64,000 bases of DNA from RGIG9060 sp052173655 (GCA_052173655.1 JBQMYD010000002.1:186001-250000), one strand, 5' to 3'; positions 40,875 to 49,922 are shown, numbered from the stretch's first letter. The notes: a model not told the origin generated them from the sequence alone. Translations and numbers: made by a program.

Positions 40875-42842
40875 AAATGTTTCTGCAATTTTTTCAGGCG
40901 TAAAGCCAAAAAATTCTCCTACCTTTGAAGCCGGAGCTGAAACTCCGAAACTGTCAATTGAAATGATGTTTTCAGAATTTGTAAAAGATTCCCATCCGGT
41001 TTTAATACCTGCTTCAACAACTTTTATTTGCTTAGGTTTTCCTATAAGCACAGATTTAAAATCCTCGCTTTGTGATAAAAAAAGTTCTCTATCGATAACA
41101 GATAAAATTCTGATTTTTTTGCCGGCATTTTCTCCAATGGCTGCGGCTTGTATAGCAAGGGATACTTCCGAACCTGTTGCCAGTATAGTAATATCAGGAT
41201 TTCCCTCACAATTTTTTACAATGTATGCACCGCACTGTATTGTATTTTTCCAGTCAGGATCGGCTTTTTCGTAAACAGGAACATTTTGTCTTCCTAAAAC
41301 AAGGCAAACCGGATGGTCCTTTGTTTGTGCCGCCATAAGCCATGCTTGAGAAGTTTCTTCTCCGTCTCCCGGTCTTAATACTTGCATACCCGGAATTGTT
41401 CTAAGGGAGCAAAGTGTTTCCACCGGCTGATGTGTTGGGCCATCTTCTCCTACATAGATCGAATCATGAGTTAAAATGTATATAGCAGGAAGTTTCATCA
41501 AAGCAGCCATACGCATTGCAGGTTTCATATAATCTGCAAAAATCATAAATGTTGCACAAAAAGTTTTAAAGCCACCGTGAAGAAGTATTCCGTTGCAAAT
41601 CGAAGTCATAGCAAATTCTCGAATACCGAAATGAATTAAACGTCCAAGTCTGTTATCGCATGAATAATAAGTTTCAGTTTTCAGTTTACAACCGTTCGAG
41701 CCTTCCAAGTCAGCAGAACCTCCTACAAGTTGAGGATATGACTTTCCTATTTCTTGTAAAATATTTCCGCTTGCAACACGAGTTGCGATTTTGTCGCCTA
41801 TATTGTATTCGGGAATATTAGAAATTGGAAATAACGGAAGATTTGCAGACTGTGTGTCTAAGAGTTTTTTTAGTTCAGGTTCTTCTTTACTCCATTGTTC
41901 AAATTCATTTTGCCAATCATTGTAGTTTTTAATCCATTTTTTATTTTGTTCTTCAAAATACGAGTATGCATCCGGAGAAACGTAAAAGAATTCTTCAGGA
42001 TTGAGTCCTAAATTTTTCTTTGCCTCAATAACTCCTTCTTCTCCGATTGGGGCTCCGTGAGCACTTGATTTGCCTGCTACACCGGGAGCTCCGTGTCCAA
42101 TTTCAGATTTCAAGATAATTAGTGAAGGATGTTCTGTGTCGGCTTTTGCTTTTTCAACTAGTTCCATAATTGAATCAAAATCGTACATTGAGCCTTTTAA
42201 AACCTGCCAGTTATACGATTCAAAACGTCTGCCTATATCCTCGGTAAAGGTTATGTCGGTAGAACCGTCAATGCTGATTTTGTTTTGATCATAAAAAACT
42301 ATCAATTTTCCAAGTTTAAAATGACCTGCAAGACTTCCGGCTTCATGGGAAATTCCTTCCATTAGGCAGCCTTCGCCACATAGGGCATAAGTGTAATGAT
42401 CGATAATTTTGTGCTTTGGAGTGTTGAATTTTGCAGCCATCATAGTTTCCGCCATTGCCATTCCCACTGCCATTGCAATTCCCTGCCCCAGTGGGCCTGT
42501 AGAAGCTTCTACTCCATCTGTAATTCCTACTTCAGGATGTCCGGGACATACCGAACCGAGCTGGCGAAAATTCTTTATATCGTCAAGTGAAATATTGTAG
42601 GAGCACATATGCAAAACAGAATAGAGCAACATGGAACCATGTCCTGCAGAAAGAATAAATCGATCCCTATTGAGCCATTTTGAGTCTTTTGGGTTGTGAT
42701 TCATTATTTGTCCATAAAGGAGAGCCCCAAGTTCTGCACATCCAAGTGGCATTCCCGGATGTCCGGATTTTGCTTTTTGAATGGCATCCATACTCAAACT
42801 TCTGATCGATAGTGCAACTGCTTCAAGTCCTTTTTTGTTCAT
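40869..42842 (-). CDS. tkt: Transketolase
   Basis: Transketolase transfers two-carbon units between sugar phosphates in the pentose phosphate pathway. The 657-residue protein has DAIQKAKSGHPGMPLG, the thiamine-diphosphate region CGEGCLMEGISHEAGSLAGH (GEG rather than GDG), and the pyrimidine-domain THDSIYVGEDGPTHQPVE. The start at 42842 is chosen because CGAGGA lies 5 bases upstream; an ATG 12 codons earlier has none. It is the third gene of an operon with ptsN and an unknown gene. Confidence 0.95.
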   Translation of the reverse strand: MNKKGLEAVALSIRSLSMDAIQKAKSGHPGMPLGCAELGALLYGQIMNHNPKDSKWLNRDRFILSAGHGSMLLYSVLHMCSYNISLDDIKNFRQLGSVCPGHPEVGITDGVEASTGPLGQGIAMAVGMAMAETMMAAKFNTPKHKIIDHYTYALCGEGCLMEGISHEAGSLAGHFKLGKLIVFYDQNKISIDGSTDITFTEDIGRRFESYNWQVLKGSMYDFDSIMELVEKAKADTEHPSLIILKSEIGHGAPGVAGKSSAHGAPIGEEGVIEAKKNLGLNPEEFFYVSPDAYSYFEEQNKKWIKNYNDWQNEFEQWSKEEPELKKLLDTQSANLPLFPISNIPEYNIGDKIATRVASGNILQEIGKSYPQLVGGSADLEGSNGCKLKTETYYSCDNRLGRLIHFGIREFAMTSICNGILLHGGFKTFCATFMIFADYMKPAMRMAALMKLPAIYILTHDSIYVGEDGPTHQPVETLCSLRTIPGMQVLRPGDGEETSQAWLMAAQTKDHPVCLVLGRQNVPVYEKADPDWKNTIQCGAYIVKNCEGNPDITILATGSEVSLAIQAAAIGENAGKKIRILSVIDRELFLSQSEDFKSVLIGKPKQIKVVEAGIKTGWESFTNSENIISIDSFGVSAPASKVGEFFGFTPEKIAETFL

Positions 42843-42864
42843 AATATCCTCGATATATAATTTT

Positions 42865-43332
42865 TTATAAAAATGCATTTATTTCTTCTTGTAATTTATC
42901 TAAAGAAGGTTCTTTTTTTAACAGAGTTTTTATTTTTGAATTGTTTTGTAATAAAAAAGCCAGTTGAGAAATAATACTTAAATGGTCTTGTTGCGTAAAG
43001 GTCAATAAAACGAACATTACAGTAACAGGTTTTTTATCCGGAGCTCCAACATCAATCGGATTTTTTAGATAACAAACTGTAATTTGTTGATCGTTTTTAC
43101 TTTTCATAAGCGGAAACTTTGTGTGCGGAATGGCAATTCCGGCTCCTATTCCCGTGCTCATTACTTGTTCACGTTTGCAAAGTTCCTCATAAAGTACGTT
43201 TCTGTCTATATAAGGTGGAAGAGGAATTTCTTGTGAAATTTTTTTGAAAATTTCTGTAATATCGGAACCTTCGATATCGGAAAGAATTCCTCCTCTTTGT
43301 ATCAGTTCATTGATGTCCAATTTTGAATTCAT
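42865..43332 (-). CDS. PTS EIIA-like protein (PtsN family)
   Basis: This 155-residue EIIA domain of the fructose/nitrogen type has the phospho-acceptor His in GAGIAIPHTK near residue 70, with FVLLTFTQQDHLSIISQLAF in the second half. Without linked EIIB/EIIC domains, a regulatory (PtsN-like) role is more likely than sugar uptake, as is common in spirochaetes. Its start overlaps the stop of the unknown gene by one base, and tkt follows after 22 bases. Confidence 0.85.
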   Translation of the reverse strand: MNSKLDINELIQRGGILSDIEGSDITEIFKKISQEIPLPPYIDRNVLYEELCKREQVMSTGIGAGIAIPHTKFPLMKSKNDQQITVCYLKNPIDVGAPDKKPVTVMFVLLTFTQQDHLSIISQLAFLLQNNSKIKTLLKKEPSLDKLQEEINAFL

Positions 43333-44849
43333 TAGTCTTCTCTCTCTTGTTTCAAAATTTTAAAATTGTTATTTTTGGATTTTAGTTCTTCATAAAGAAT
43401 TGAAGAGTTTTCATCCAAACAAAAACGCATGCCGTTTATACTGGCAGAAATTCCCTCAACATTTATGTTTGAAGTAGAATTAAAATATACGATCAGTATT
43501 TCAGACAAATGAGTTACGATATCCATAATCATAAGTAAAGCCTGCTGATTTAAAGACAAAGTTTCTATGTTTGAAAGTCGTATTTCATGCAGCAACCAAA
43601 TAATATCACAATAAATTTTTAGAGCTTCATGCCTCAGTTCTGCTGTTGGAAAATCGGCAAATTTATTATAGTCTTTTTGTATATTAGACCGTTCTGCTTC
43701 CAATTTCAATATTGTGTCAGCAAAAAATTCCTGCTCGTAAGGAATAAAATCAGGAATTAATTTGTCCAAAATTTTGCTTATGTCATCTTCTTCATAAAAA
43801 AGACTGTCTTTGATAAAAAGTGAAACAATAGATTTTCTTATATGAAGTCCCAGTATTTTAAAAAGTCCGAATTCATCATTATTTGAACAGGTTATGTTTG
43901 GAATTTCAAATGGATCGTTCCATTTTTTTATTATAGCAATCGGCAGGTCTTTAGGCCAGATTCTTGAGCCTACTCCGAAAGTTCTTAACTCCAACACACT
44001 AGATCTTGAGATTAATTCTTCACAAGAACCGCAGTAGGATGCCTTATAAATTTTTGGCGAAGAAAGGATAGATTTTAAAAGTTGATGATAAATATCTTGA
44101 TCGGGACCGCCATCCTTACAGTTTTGTATAATTGATTTTTCAAAAAGTTTGTACCATATTTCTCTCAAATTTTCGATGTCGGAATTAACAAAAGGATTTT
44201 TTTTAACTTCCTGAAGTGGTGCTATGCTGATTTCTCCGCCATCCAAATCAGTATTTATGCAGATTATTCTGTCTCCGTGCTTAAAATTAAATTTTTTGTA
44301 AAAATCGGCTAAATCAAGAACAGTAATTGTTGAAGTAATGCAATTGGGATCAAAAAAAGATGAAATGTCATTGTCGCTGATATTTGCAGGATCTGAACTT
44401 AGGACATTCATAAGATATTCATCGCCAAAAAGATTGTAATGAGCAATTATTTCTGAATTTAATAATTTTTTTTGGATTTTTTGAATTTTTTTTTGCTTAA
44501 AAAAAAATTTAAGATTTTGAATTGAATAAGGATCTCTGGTGTAAGGCATTGTTCTGTGCCCGATAATCAGATAACCTTCTTCAATTTCCTTTTTTGTAGG
44601 AAAAATCGAAAAAATTGCATTATCTAAGTAATACGAATATGGTAAATAAAAATCATTATCTATTTTTATTAAATCTTGAGAGCATGAAAGGAGCTTTTCA
44701 ATTGTTTCTTTCTTTAAATAAATATGTTCTCGAGCCAGATAATTTTCTATGTCATTAATGGAAAATGCTGTGCATTGAGATGAAATAAATTCAATCAGGG
44801 CAAATTCCGCATCGTTTATTTTTGACTCTACAATATCCATAAAGTTCAT
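43332..44849 (-). CDS. Unrecognised 505-residue protein upstream of ptsN
   Basis: I do not recognise this protein. The first 65 residues (DAEFALIEFISSQCTAFSIN, DIENYLAREHIYLKKETIEK) look like a winged-helix-type domain. The middle contains LIIGHRTMPY and several acidic stretches. The C-terminal third is long and helical (residues about 370-480). There is no signal peptide or membrane helix. It is translationally coupled to ptsN by a one-base overlap, so it may act with the EIIA protein, for example as a phosphorylation-dependent partner. That is inference. Confidence 0.75.
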   Translation of the reverse strand: MNFMDIVESKINDAEFALIEFISSQCTAFSINDIENYLAREHIYLKKETIEKLLSCSQDLIKIDNDFYLPYSYYLDNAIFSIFPTKKEIEEGYLIIGHRTMPYTRDPYSIQNLKFFFKQKKIQKIQKKLLNSEIIAHYNLFGDEYLMNVLSSDPANISDNDISSFFDPNCITSTITVLDLADFYKKFNFKHGDRIICINTDLDGGEISIAPLQEVKKNPFVNSDIENLREIWYKLFEKSIIQNCKDGGPDQDIYHQLLKSILSSPKIYKASYCGSCEELISRSSVLELRTFGVGSRIWPKDLPIAIIKKWNDPFEIPNITCSNNDEFGLFKILGLHIRKSIVSLFIKDSLFYEEDDISKILDKLIPDFIPYEQEFFADTILKLEAERSNIQKDYNKFADFPTAELRHEALKIYCDIIWLLHEIRLSNIETLSLNQQALLMIMDIVTHLSEILIVYFNSTSNINVEGISASINGMRFCLDENSSILYEELKSKNNNFKILKQERED

Positions 44850-44924
44850 AACATTGTAATTTTACTATATTTCTGTAAAAATAAAAAGACGTAACAGATA
44901 ATATAAGATGATAGGAAAATTATT

Positions 44925-45401
44925 ATGGAAAAGCTAAGATTAATAATAAACTCAATTGTTCTTGTTGCTATGGGAATTCTTTGTGCAACTTTTAAAATTA
45001 GACAAAAAAGAATTGTAAAAAAACTGGGCGGAATTCAAATAAAATTAAAGACACATAAAAAAAAGTTGTTTATTGCAGTGATTGTTGCCGCTTTTGCTGC
45101 CGTTATTATGGAATTTTTTAGAAATTTTGAACTTTATATAATGTTGATTTTGGATTTTTCAGCTTTTTTGGCAGTTGAAATGGCAATAAAAGATTATGTT
45201 TTGCAACAAAATGCGGGTGTTTATAATAATGGGCTAATAGTCGATGGAAAAATCATAAAAAAAATTCAGATAATAGAGCTTTCCGATGATTCAACAACAA
45301 AATTGAAAATCCGCACCGACAACAACGAAGTGTTTTTTCCTGTATTTGAAAATGAAAGTGAAAAAGAAAATGCAGTTGAAATAATACAAAAATGGCTTTG
45401 A
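44925..45401 (+). CDS. Small membrane protein of unknown function
   Basis: This 158-residue protein has an N-terminal helix (IINSIVLVAMGILCATF), a basic loop, two further hydrophobic stretches (LFIAVIVAAFAAVIM and YIMLILDFSAFLAVEMA) and a soluble C-terminal domain ending NAVEIIQKWL. It is not recognised. ATAGGA at 44911-44916 precedes the ATG. It is divergent from the 505-residue gene and convergent with the PurF-like gene, 10 bases apart. Confidence 0.65.
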   Translation: MEKLRLIINSIVLVAMGILCATFKIRQKRIVKKLGGIQIKLKTHKKKLFIAVIVAAFAAVIMEFFRNFELYIMLILDFSAFLAVEMAIKDYVLQQNAGVYNNGLIVDGKIIKKIQIIELSDDSTTKLKIRTDNNEVFFPVFENESEKENAVEIIQKWL

Positions 45402-45411
45402 TTTTTTATTA

Positions 45412-46839
45412 TTACTCTTTTCCGCTCCAGCAGTAAGTACAAAGTTTATCTGCATCTATACCAACTGAATTTATCATATCATCAAGGCGATGATATGCCA
45501 AAGTTGTAAAATGCATTTGTTTTCTGATTTCTTCCAACATTTCTTTGTAGTTTTTGCTGTCAGGGTTTGTATATTCTTCAAGAATTTCTTTTGAAATTTT
45601 ATCGCCTTCTCGCATTCTTATAATTCTGCGTGTAATCAGATCTAATTCAGAATTTGAACGCGAAAAATTAAGATATTTGCAAGCAAAAAGAATAGGAGGG
45701 CATGCCGGTCTGACATGAACTTCTTTTGCTCCACTTTGATACAAAAAGTCCGTAGTTTCTCTTAACTGAGTTCCTCTGACTATTGAGTCATCAATTAAAA
45801 GCAAACTGTTATTTTTTATCAATGAATGTACCGGAATAAGTTTCATTTTTGCAATTAAATTGCGTTGTTCTTGATTGGAAGGCAAAAACGAACGCGGCCA
45901 TGTGGGAGTATACTTTATAAAAGGTCTGGCAAACGGTATACCGGATTTATTCGCGTATCCTATAGCATGACCGATTCCGGAATCAGGAACTCCTGCAACT
46001 ATATCCGGTTTTACGTTAGCCATCTCCATATCTCTTTTTGCCAGAGCTTCCCCGCATTTATATCTCATTTGTTCAACATTGATGCCTTCATAAGTTGAGG
46101 TTGGATAACCGTAATAGATCCACATGAATGTACAAAATTTCATTTTGTTTTGAGGTTGCTGCAAAACTTGAATTCCTTTTTCTAGGGAAACAAAAACAAG
46201 TTCTGAAGGTCCCAATTCTTTGCAAAAATCATATCCCAAATTTATGTACGAAAAGCTTTCTGTTGCAATGCAGTATGCTGAGTCATCGTGTTTTTTTCCT
46301 ATTTGTAAAGGGGTTCTCCCCAGTTTATCACGCGCAGCAAAAATTCCGTCTTTTGTCAAAACCAAAAGTGTCATGGAACCTTTTATAATTTCTTGAACAA
46401 ACTGAATTCCTTCAACAATCGAGGATTTTTGATTGATCAATGAAGCTACAAGTTCTGTTTGATTGATTTTTCCACCGCTCATTTCAAGAAAATGTGTAGC
46501 ACCTTTTTCAAATGTTTTTTTTACAAGTTCATCAAGATTTGTGATTATACCGACTGTTGTAATTGCGTAACTGCCTAAATGTGAATAAACTAGCAGTGGC
46601 TGAGGTTCATTGTCTGAGATACAGCCTATTCCCAGTTTTCCTTTTAGTTCTTCAACATCTTTTTCAAATTTTGTTCTGAACGGAGAGTTTTCTATATTGT
46701 GAATGGCACGGTTAAAAGTACCGGCTTCATAAACAGCCATTCCTCCTCTTCTTGTTCCAAGATGAGAGTGATAGTCTACTCCAAAAAACAAATCCAATGT
46801 ACAGTTTTCTTTTGAAACTACTCCGAAAACTCCGCCCAT
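45412..46839 (-). CDS. PurF-like phosphoribosyltransferase lacking the glutaminase catalytic Cys
   Basis: This 475-residue protein has the two-domain layout of amidophosphoribosyltransferase. The PRPP loop LLLIDDSIVRGTQLRE near residue 350 and GAKEVHVRPACPP are intact. The N-terminal Ntn-hydrolase domain is altered. The start at 46839 (AGAGG upstream) gives MGGVFGV where PurF has MCGIFGV, so the nucleophile Cys is Gly. The GHxRYST and HNGN motifs are replaced by GIGCIS and TVGIITN. It may use free ammonia or do another PRPP reaction. No other purine gene is nearby. Confidence 0.85.
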   Translation of the reverse strand: MGGVFGVVSKENCTLDLFFGVDYHSHLGTRRGGMAVYEAGTFNRAIHNIENSPFRTKFEKDVEELKGKLGIGCISDNEPQPLLVYSHLGSYAITTVGIITNLDELVKKTFEKGATHFLEMSGGKINQTELVASLINQKSSIVEGIQFVQEIIKGSMTLLVLTKDGIFAARDKLGRTPLQIGKKHDDSAYCIATESFSYINLGYDFCKELGPSELVFVSLEKGIQVLQQPQNKMKFCTFMWIYYGYPTSTYEGINVEQMRYKCGEALAKRDMEMANVKPDIVAGVPDSGIGHAIGYANKSGIPFARPFIKYTPTWPRSFLPSNQEQRNLIAKMKLIPVHSLIKNNSLLLIDDSIVRGTQLRETTDFLYQSGAKEVHVRPACPPILFACKYLNFSRSNSELDLITRRIIRMREGDKISKEILEEYTNPDSKNYKEMLEEIRKQMHFTTLAYHRLDDMINSVGIDADKLCTYCWSGKE

Positions 46840-46858
46840 TTTTGCCTCTTTTATGTAA

Positions 46859-46889
46859 GAAAAAAGGCGACAGGCAACAAGCATGCCGC
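46859..46889 (-). terminator. Terminator-like hairpin in the leader of the PurF-like gene
   Basis: Read on the minus strand, GGCGGCA and TGTCGCC pair over 7 bases (one G-T) around an 11-base loop, and five T residues follow. It lies only about 20 bases before the start codon, as in attenuators and riboswitch expression platforms. Confidence 0.6.
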
Positions 46890-47019
46890 CATATATGTTG
46901 TCGGGACTCCGCTTTGCGAATTGATGCTGTTCAAAAAGGTTTCAAAACTGCTCAGTTTTCTTAGAATAAGCACTGCACATACTGTTGTTTAGGTTTTATG
47001 CAGATACCGGGCACGATGA
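46890..47019 (-). promoter_or_regulatory. Leader region of the PurF-like gene
   Basis: About 125 bases lie between the predicted start near 47012 and the terminator-like hairpin. They contain a short inverted repeat (AAAACTG and CAGTTTT near 46946-46962). I could not match it to the purine, PRPP or ppGpp riboswitch consensus. It holds no gene. Confidence 0.35.
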
Positions 47020-47047
47020 AAAATACTTTTTGGATATCACCAAACAA
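47020..47047 (-). promoter_or_regulatory. Candidate promoter of the PurF-like gene
   Basis: On the minus strand TTGTTT (47047-47042) and TATTTT (47025-47020) are 16 bases apart, directly downstream of the tRNA-Cys terminator. Confidence 0.45.
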
Positions 47048-47051
47048 GTCC

Positions 47052-47090
47052 CGTAAAAAACAAAGGAGTTTTGCATAACAAAACTCCTTT
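47052..47090 (-). terminator. Intrinsic terminator of tRNA-Cys
   Basis: AAAGGAGTTTTG and CAAAACTCCTTT form a perfect 12-base-pair stem with a 5-base loop (47062-47090). On the minus strand G and six T residues follow. Confidence 0.92.
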
Positions 47091-47092
47091 GA

Positions 47093-47164
47093 AGGCGCCT
47101 ATCAGAATCGAACTGATGAATAACGGTTTTGCAGACCGCTCCCTTACCACTTGGGCAAGGCGCC
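47093..47164 (-). tRNA. tRNA-Cys (anticodon GCA)
   Basis: On the minus strand the acceptor GGCGCCT pairs with AGGCGCC, with discriminator T. The anticodon arm is GCGGT-CTGCAAA-ACCGT and the T-arm ATCAG-TTCGATT-CTGAT. CCA is not encoded. It is a single-gene unit with its own promoter and terminator. Confidence 0.95.
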
Positions 47165-47174
47165 GAACAAGAAC

Positions 47175-47203
47175 AATATATCAATTATATGATTTTTTGT
47201 CTA
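47175..47203 (-). promoter_or_regulatory. tRNA-Cys promoter
   Basis: On the minus strand TAGACA (47203-47198) and TATATT (47180-47175) are 17 bases apart, with the predicted start about 4 bases before the mature tRNA. Confidence 0.65.
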
Positions 47204-47224
47204 GTAGAAAGTAAAAAATCTGTA

Positions 47225-47230
47225 TATACT
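47225..47230 (+). promoter_or_regulatory. -10 box of the family 3 glycosidase gene
   Basis: TATACT ends exactly 7 bases before the ATG at 47238, and no Shine-Dalgarno sequence is present. TTGTCT (47197-47202) is 22 bases upstream, too far for a normal -35. Confidence 0.45.
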
Positions 47231-47237
47231 GAAAACA

Positions 47238-48950
47238 ATGAGAGTTACTCAAAAAAAGATTTTCGTTTTTATATTGTTCTACTTGCTTATTTTCTTTCAG
47301 ATTTTTGCCGAGCATGGAAAAATTCCTGATGATGCAGATTTTTGGAGTGATTATCCAAATGCTCAGCTTGCCGAATTTATAGTAAACAAAATGGATGATA
47401 AAGAACTTCTGGCTCAAATTTTTATGTTTGGTTGGGACGGTGGTTTTTTACCATATCAACTACAAATGGATTGGGTTAGTGAGCGTGCTATTGGAAGTAT
47501 GAAAATTTATGGCTGGAATACTCATGATGAAAAACTTGTTGCAAAATCTGTTACAAAGGTTCAACAGGCAGCCGCAAAAACCCGTTTTAGAATTCCGCTT
47601 TATATTGCAACCGATCAGGAAGGCGGTTGGATTAGGCACATAAAGGGAAATACCAGTGATACTCCGGGAAATCTTGCAATTGGTGCAGGAGGTCTTCCGA
47701 TAGACGCTTATTATACCGGATATTATATTGCAAAAGAATTGCGAGCTTTAGGTATCAATATGAACTTTGCTCCTACTGTTGACATCTATTCTAATTTAAA
47801 TTCATCTGTTATAGGTCCGCGTTCTTTCGGTTCTAATCAGGAGAATACTGCAATTTTAGGTTCAGCATTTGCAAGAGGAATGTTAAAAGCCGGCGTTATA
47901 CCTACAGCAAAACATTTTCCCGGGCACGGTGATACTGATTTGGACTCGCATGGAAAACTTCCGGAGATTCAAATTGATGAAAAAACTTTTGAAGAACGAG
48001 AGCTTTTACCATTTAAATATTTGATAAAGGAAGAAATTCCTGCAATTATGTCAGGACATTTGAGTTTTCCAAAAATTACAGGAACAAAGGAGCCGGCAAC
48101 TCTTTCAAAATATTTTTTGCAAAAAGTTTTAAGGGAAAAGTTGAACTACAAAGGCTTGATAATTACTGATGACATGATGATGAATGGGGCGAATTCTTAT
48201 GCAGGGAATTTAGAAAGAGCTTTTCGTATGGCAATTGAAGCCGGCAACGATATCATTATTTCTTCGACTACCGCAGGTTTAAATGACGCTTTGTGGGTCA
48301 ATAACTGTGAATTAATGGGTAAAAATCCTGAGTTTAAAAATACCGTAAAAAAAGCTGTTTACAGGGTTATTCTTTCAAAATTGGAGTATTTTAAAGGAGA
48401 AAATCCTGTTCCGATTTATCCTGATATTGATAAAATTGATGAATTGGTTCCGGATCCTGAGGGAACAAAATTTTTTACAAGTCAAGCGTGCCGTTCTATT
48501 ACAGCTTACAATTATCCGTCTGATGAGTATAAAATTATGGAAACAGATGAAAAAAAGATTTTGATTGCAGGGCCTTTTGAAAATTTTGTTGCGGAAGGTT
48601 TGAAATATTATCCTAATGCAAATAGGTTTTGGTTCAATTACAAAATGGGGCCTAACGAGATTGCCTGGACAGGAGATAAGATTTACAACATGGGGCAAGA
48701 TTGTTCTGTCGTGATAATAGGCTGTGCAAACGAAAATGGATACAGTATTGCAAAAAGAGCTGAGGAGTTAACAAAAAAAGGTGTAAAAGTAATTATTGTT
48801 TCTATGTTATCACCTACATTTTTTATGGCAGAAAAATGGAACAGTTATATATTGATGTCGTATAGCTATTCGCCGTACACGTTTAAGGCTGTTTTTTCAG
48901 TTTTAAAAGGTGAATTTGAACCCAAAGGAGTTCTTCCTTTAGAAAATTAA
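47238..48950 (+). CDS. Exported glycoside hydrolase family 3 enzyme (NagZ-like beta-N-acetylhexosaminidase)
   Basis: This 570-residue protein begins with a signal peptide: RVTQKKIFVFILFYLLIFFQ, then IFAE. The family 3 barrel has ATDQEGGWIRHI and the NagZ signature KHFPGHGDTDLDSH near residue 225, which carries the His/Asp acid-base pair. The nucleophile Asp is in GLIITDDMMM near residue 311. NagZ enzymes remove N-acetylglucosamine, usually from peptidoglycan fragments. A C-terminal domain of about 170 residues extends past the catalytic part. The signal peptide fixes the start at 47238 despite the lack of a ribosome-binding site. Confidence 0.88.
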   Translation: MRVTQKKIFVFILFYLLIFFQIFAEHGKIPDDADFWSDYPNAQLAEFIVNKMDDKELLAQIFMFGWDGGFLPYQLQMDWVSERAIGSMKIYGWNTHDEKLVAKSVTKVQQAAAKTRFRIPLYIATDQEGGWIRHIKGNTSDTPGNLAIGAGGLPIDAYYTGYYIAKELRALGINMNFAPTVDIYSNLNSSVIGPRSFGSNQENTAILGSAFARGMLKAGVIPTAKHFPGHGDTDLDSHGKLPEIQIDEKTFEERELLPFKYLIKEEIPAIMSGHLSFPKITGTKEPATLSKYFLQKVLREKLNYKGLIITDDMMMNGANSYAGNLERAFRMAIEAGNDIIISSTTAGLNDALWVNNCELMGKNPEFKNTVKKAVYRVILSKLEYFKGENPVPIYPDIDKIDELVPDPEGTKFFTSQACRSITAYNYPSDEYKIMETDEKKILIAGPFENFVAEGLKYYPNANRFWFNYKMGPNEIAWTGDKIYNMGQDCSVVIIGCANENGYSIAKRAEELTKKGVKVIIVSMLSPTFFMAEKWNSYILMSYSYSPYTFKAVFSVLKGEFEPKGVLPLEN

Positions 48951-48956
48951 AAAAGA

Positions 48957-49883
48957 TTGAGAATTAAATTGAAAAACGATGAATATACTCTTATAAAAAT
49001 TACCGATGAAACTCGTGATGAGGCTGTTGCTTTTATAGAAGCTAATGAAGCAAATTCGATTGCACTTATGGGAAGATTGCTTGACGGTAGTTGGAAAAAT
49101 TCAATTTACGATTACTATGGTGTGTATAGAAAAACCGGGAGTTCGGCAAATGTGCAAGAAGATAAACAAATTGTTTGTGTAATAATGCGTTCAAAGGCAG
49201 GTCTTATTCAGCATTGTATAAAAAATATTACAGAATTACCTCAAAAAGATTTGCTGTCTTGTTCTCTAAAACCTGTTTTTAAAAATCAAAATTTATATTG
49301 CATTATGGGAGAAAAAAAAGCTACAGAATTTTTGTTGCATACAGCTAAAAAATATGCAGGCGAAAATCTTGTTAGCGAAATACGTGAATACTTGTTGCTT
49401 TTGTATAATCCCGTAAATTTGCCCGAAAATCTTTTAAATATAGATTTTGATTTCAAATGTGAAAAATGTTCCTTGGAGGATAAAGATGCCTTGTTTGATT
49501 TGCAAAAACAATATGATATTGCAGAGGTTCTTCCAAAAGAAAAAACTTTTGCTCCTCGTCTTTGTCGTTGCAATCTTGAATTTATGTTGAAAAATCAAAT
49601 TATATACGGAATAAAGGTTGACGGAAAATTTGTTGCAAAAGCCGGAACAAACGCTATAGGAAAAAATTATTATCAACTTGGCGGTGTTTTTACAGAAGAA
49701 AAGTACAGGGCTAAAGGGATGGCTCAATGTCTTGTTTCATGTGTTTCACGTAAAATTTCGGAGTCGGGAAAAAAAGCTGCACTGTTTGTTAGGACTGATA
49801 ATGTGTTTGCAAAAAAGGCTTACAGGAAAGCAGGTTTTGTATACGAAAATGACTATTTAATTGTCTACTATAAAAAAAATTAA
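48957..49883 (+). CDS. GNAT-family N-acetyltransferase
   Basis: This 308-residue protein has a C-terminal GNAT fold: YYQLGGVFTEEKYRAKGMAQ with the acetyl-CoA loop (R-x-K-G-M-A), and FVRTDNVFAKKAYRKAGFVY. The N-terminal 170 residues are an accessory domain without a clear match. The start is uncertain: TTG 48957 or TTG 48969, neither with a good ribosome-binding site. It lies 6 bases after the glycosidase gene, suggesting coupled translation. Substrate unknown. Confidence 0.75.
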   Translation: MRIKLKNDEYTLIKITDETRDEAVAFIEANEANSIALMGRLLDGSWKNSIYDYYGVYRKTGSSANVQEDKQIVCVIMRSKAGLIQHCIKNITELPQKDLLSCSLKPVFKNQNLYCIMGEKKATEFLLHTAKKYAGENLVSEIREYLLLLYNPVNLPENLLNIDFDFKCEKCSLEDKDALFDLQKQYDIAEVLPKEKTFAPRLCRCNLEFMLKNQIIYGIKVDGKFVAKAGTNAIGKNYYQLGGVFTEEKYRAKGMAQCLVSCVSRKISESGKKAALFVRTDNVFAKKAYRKAGFVYENDYLIVYYKKN

Positions 49884-49922
49884 AACAGAATTAGTGAAAA
49901 ACCTGATGCAAGGAGCTGTTTT

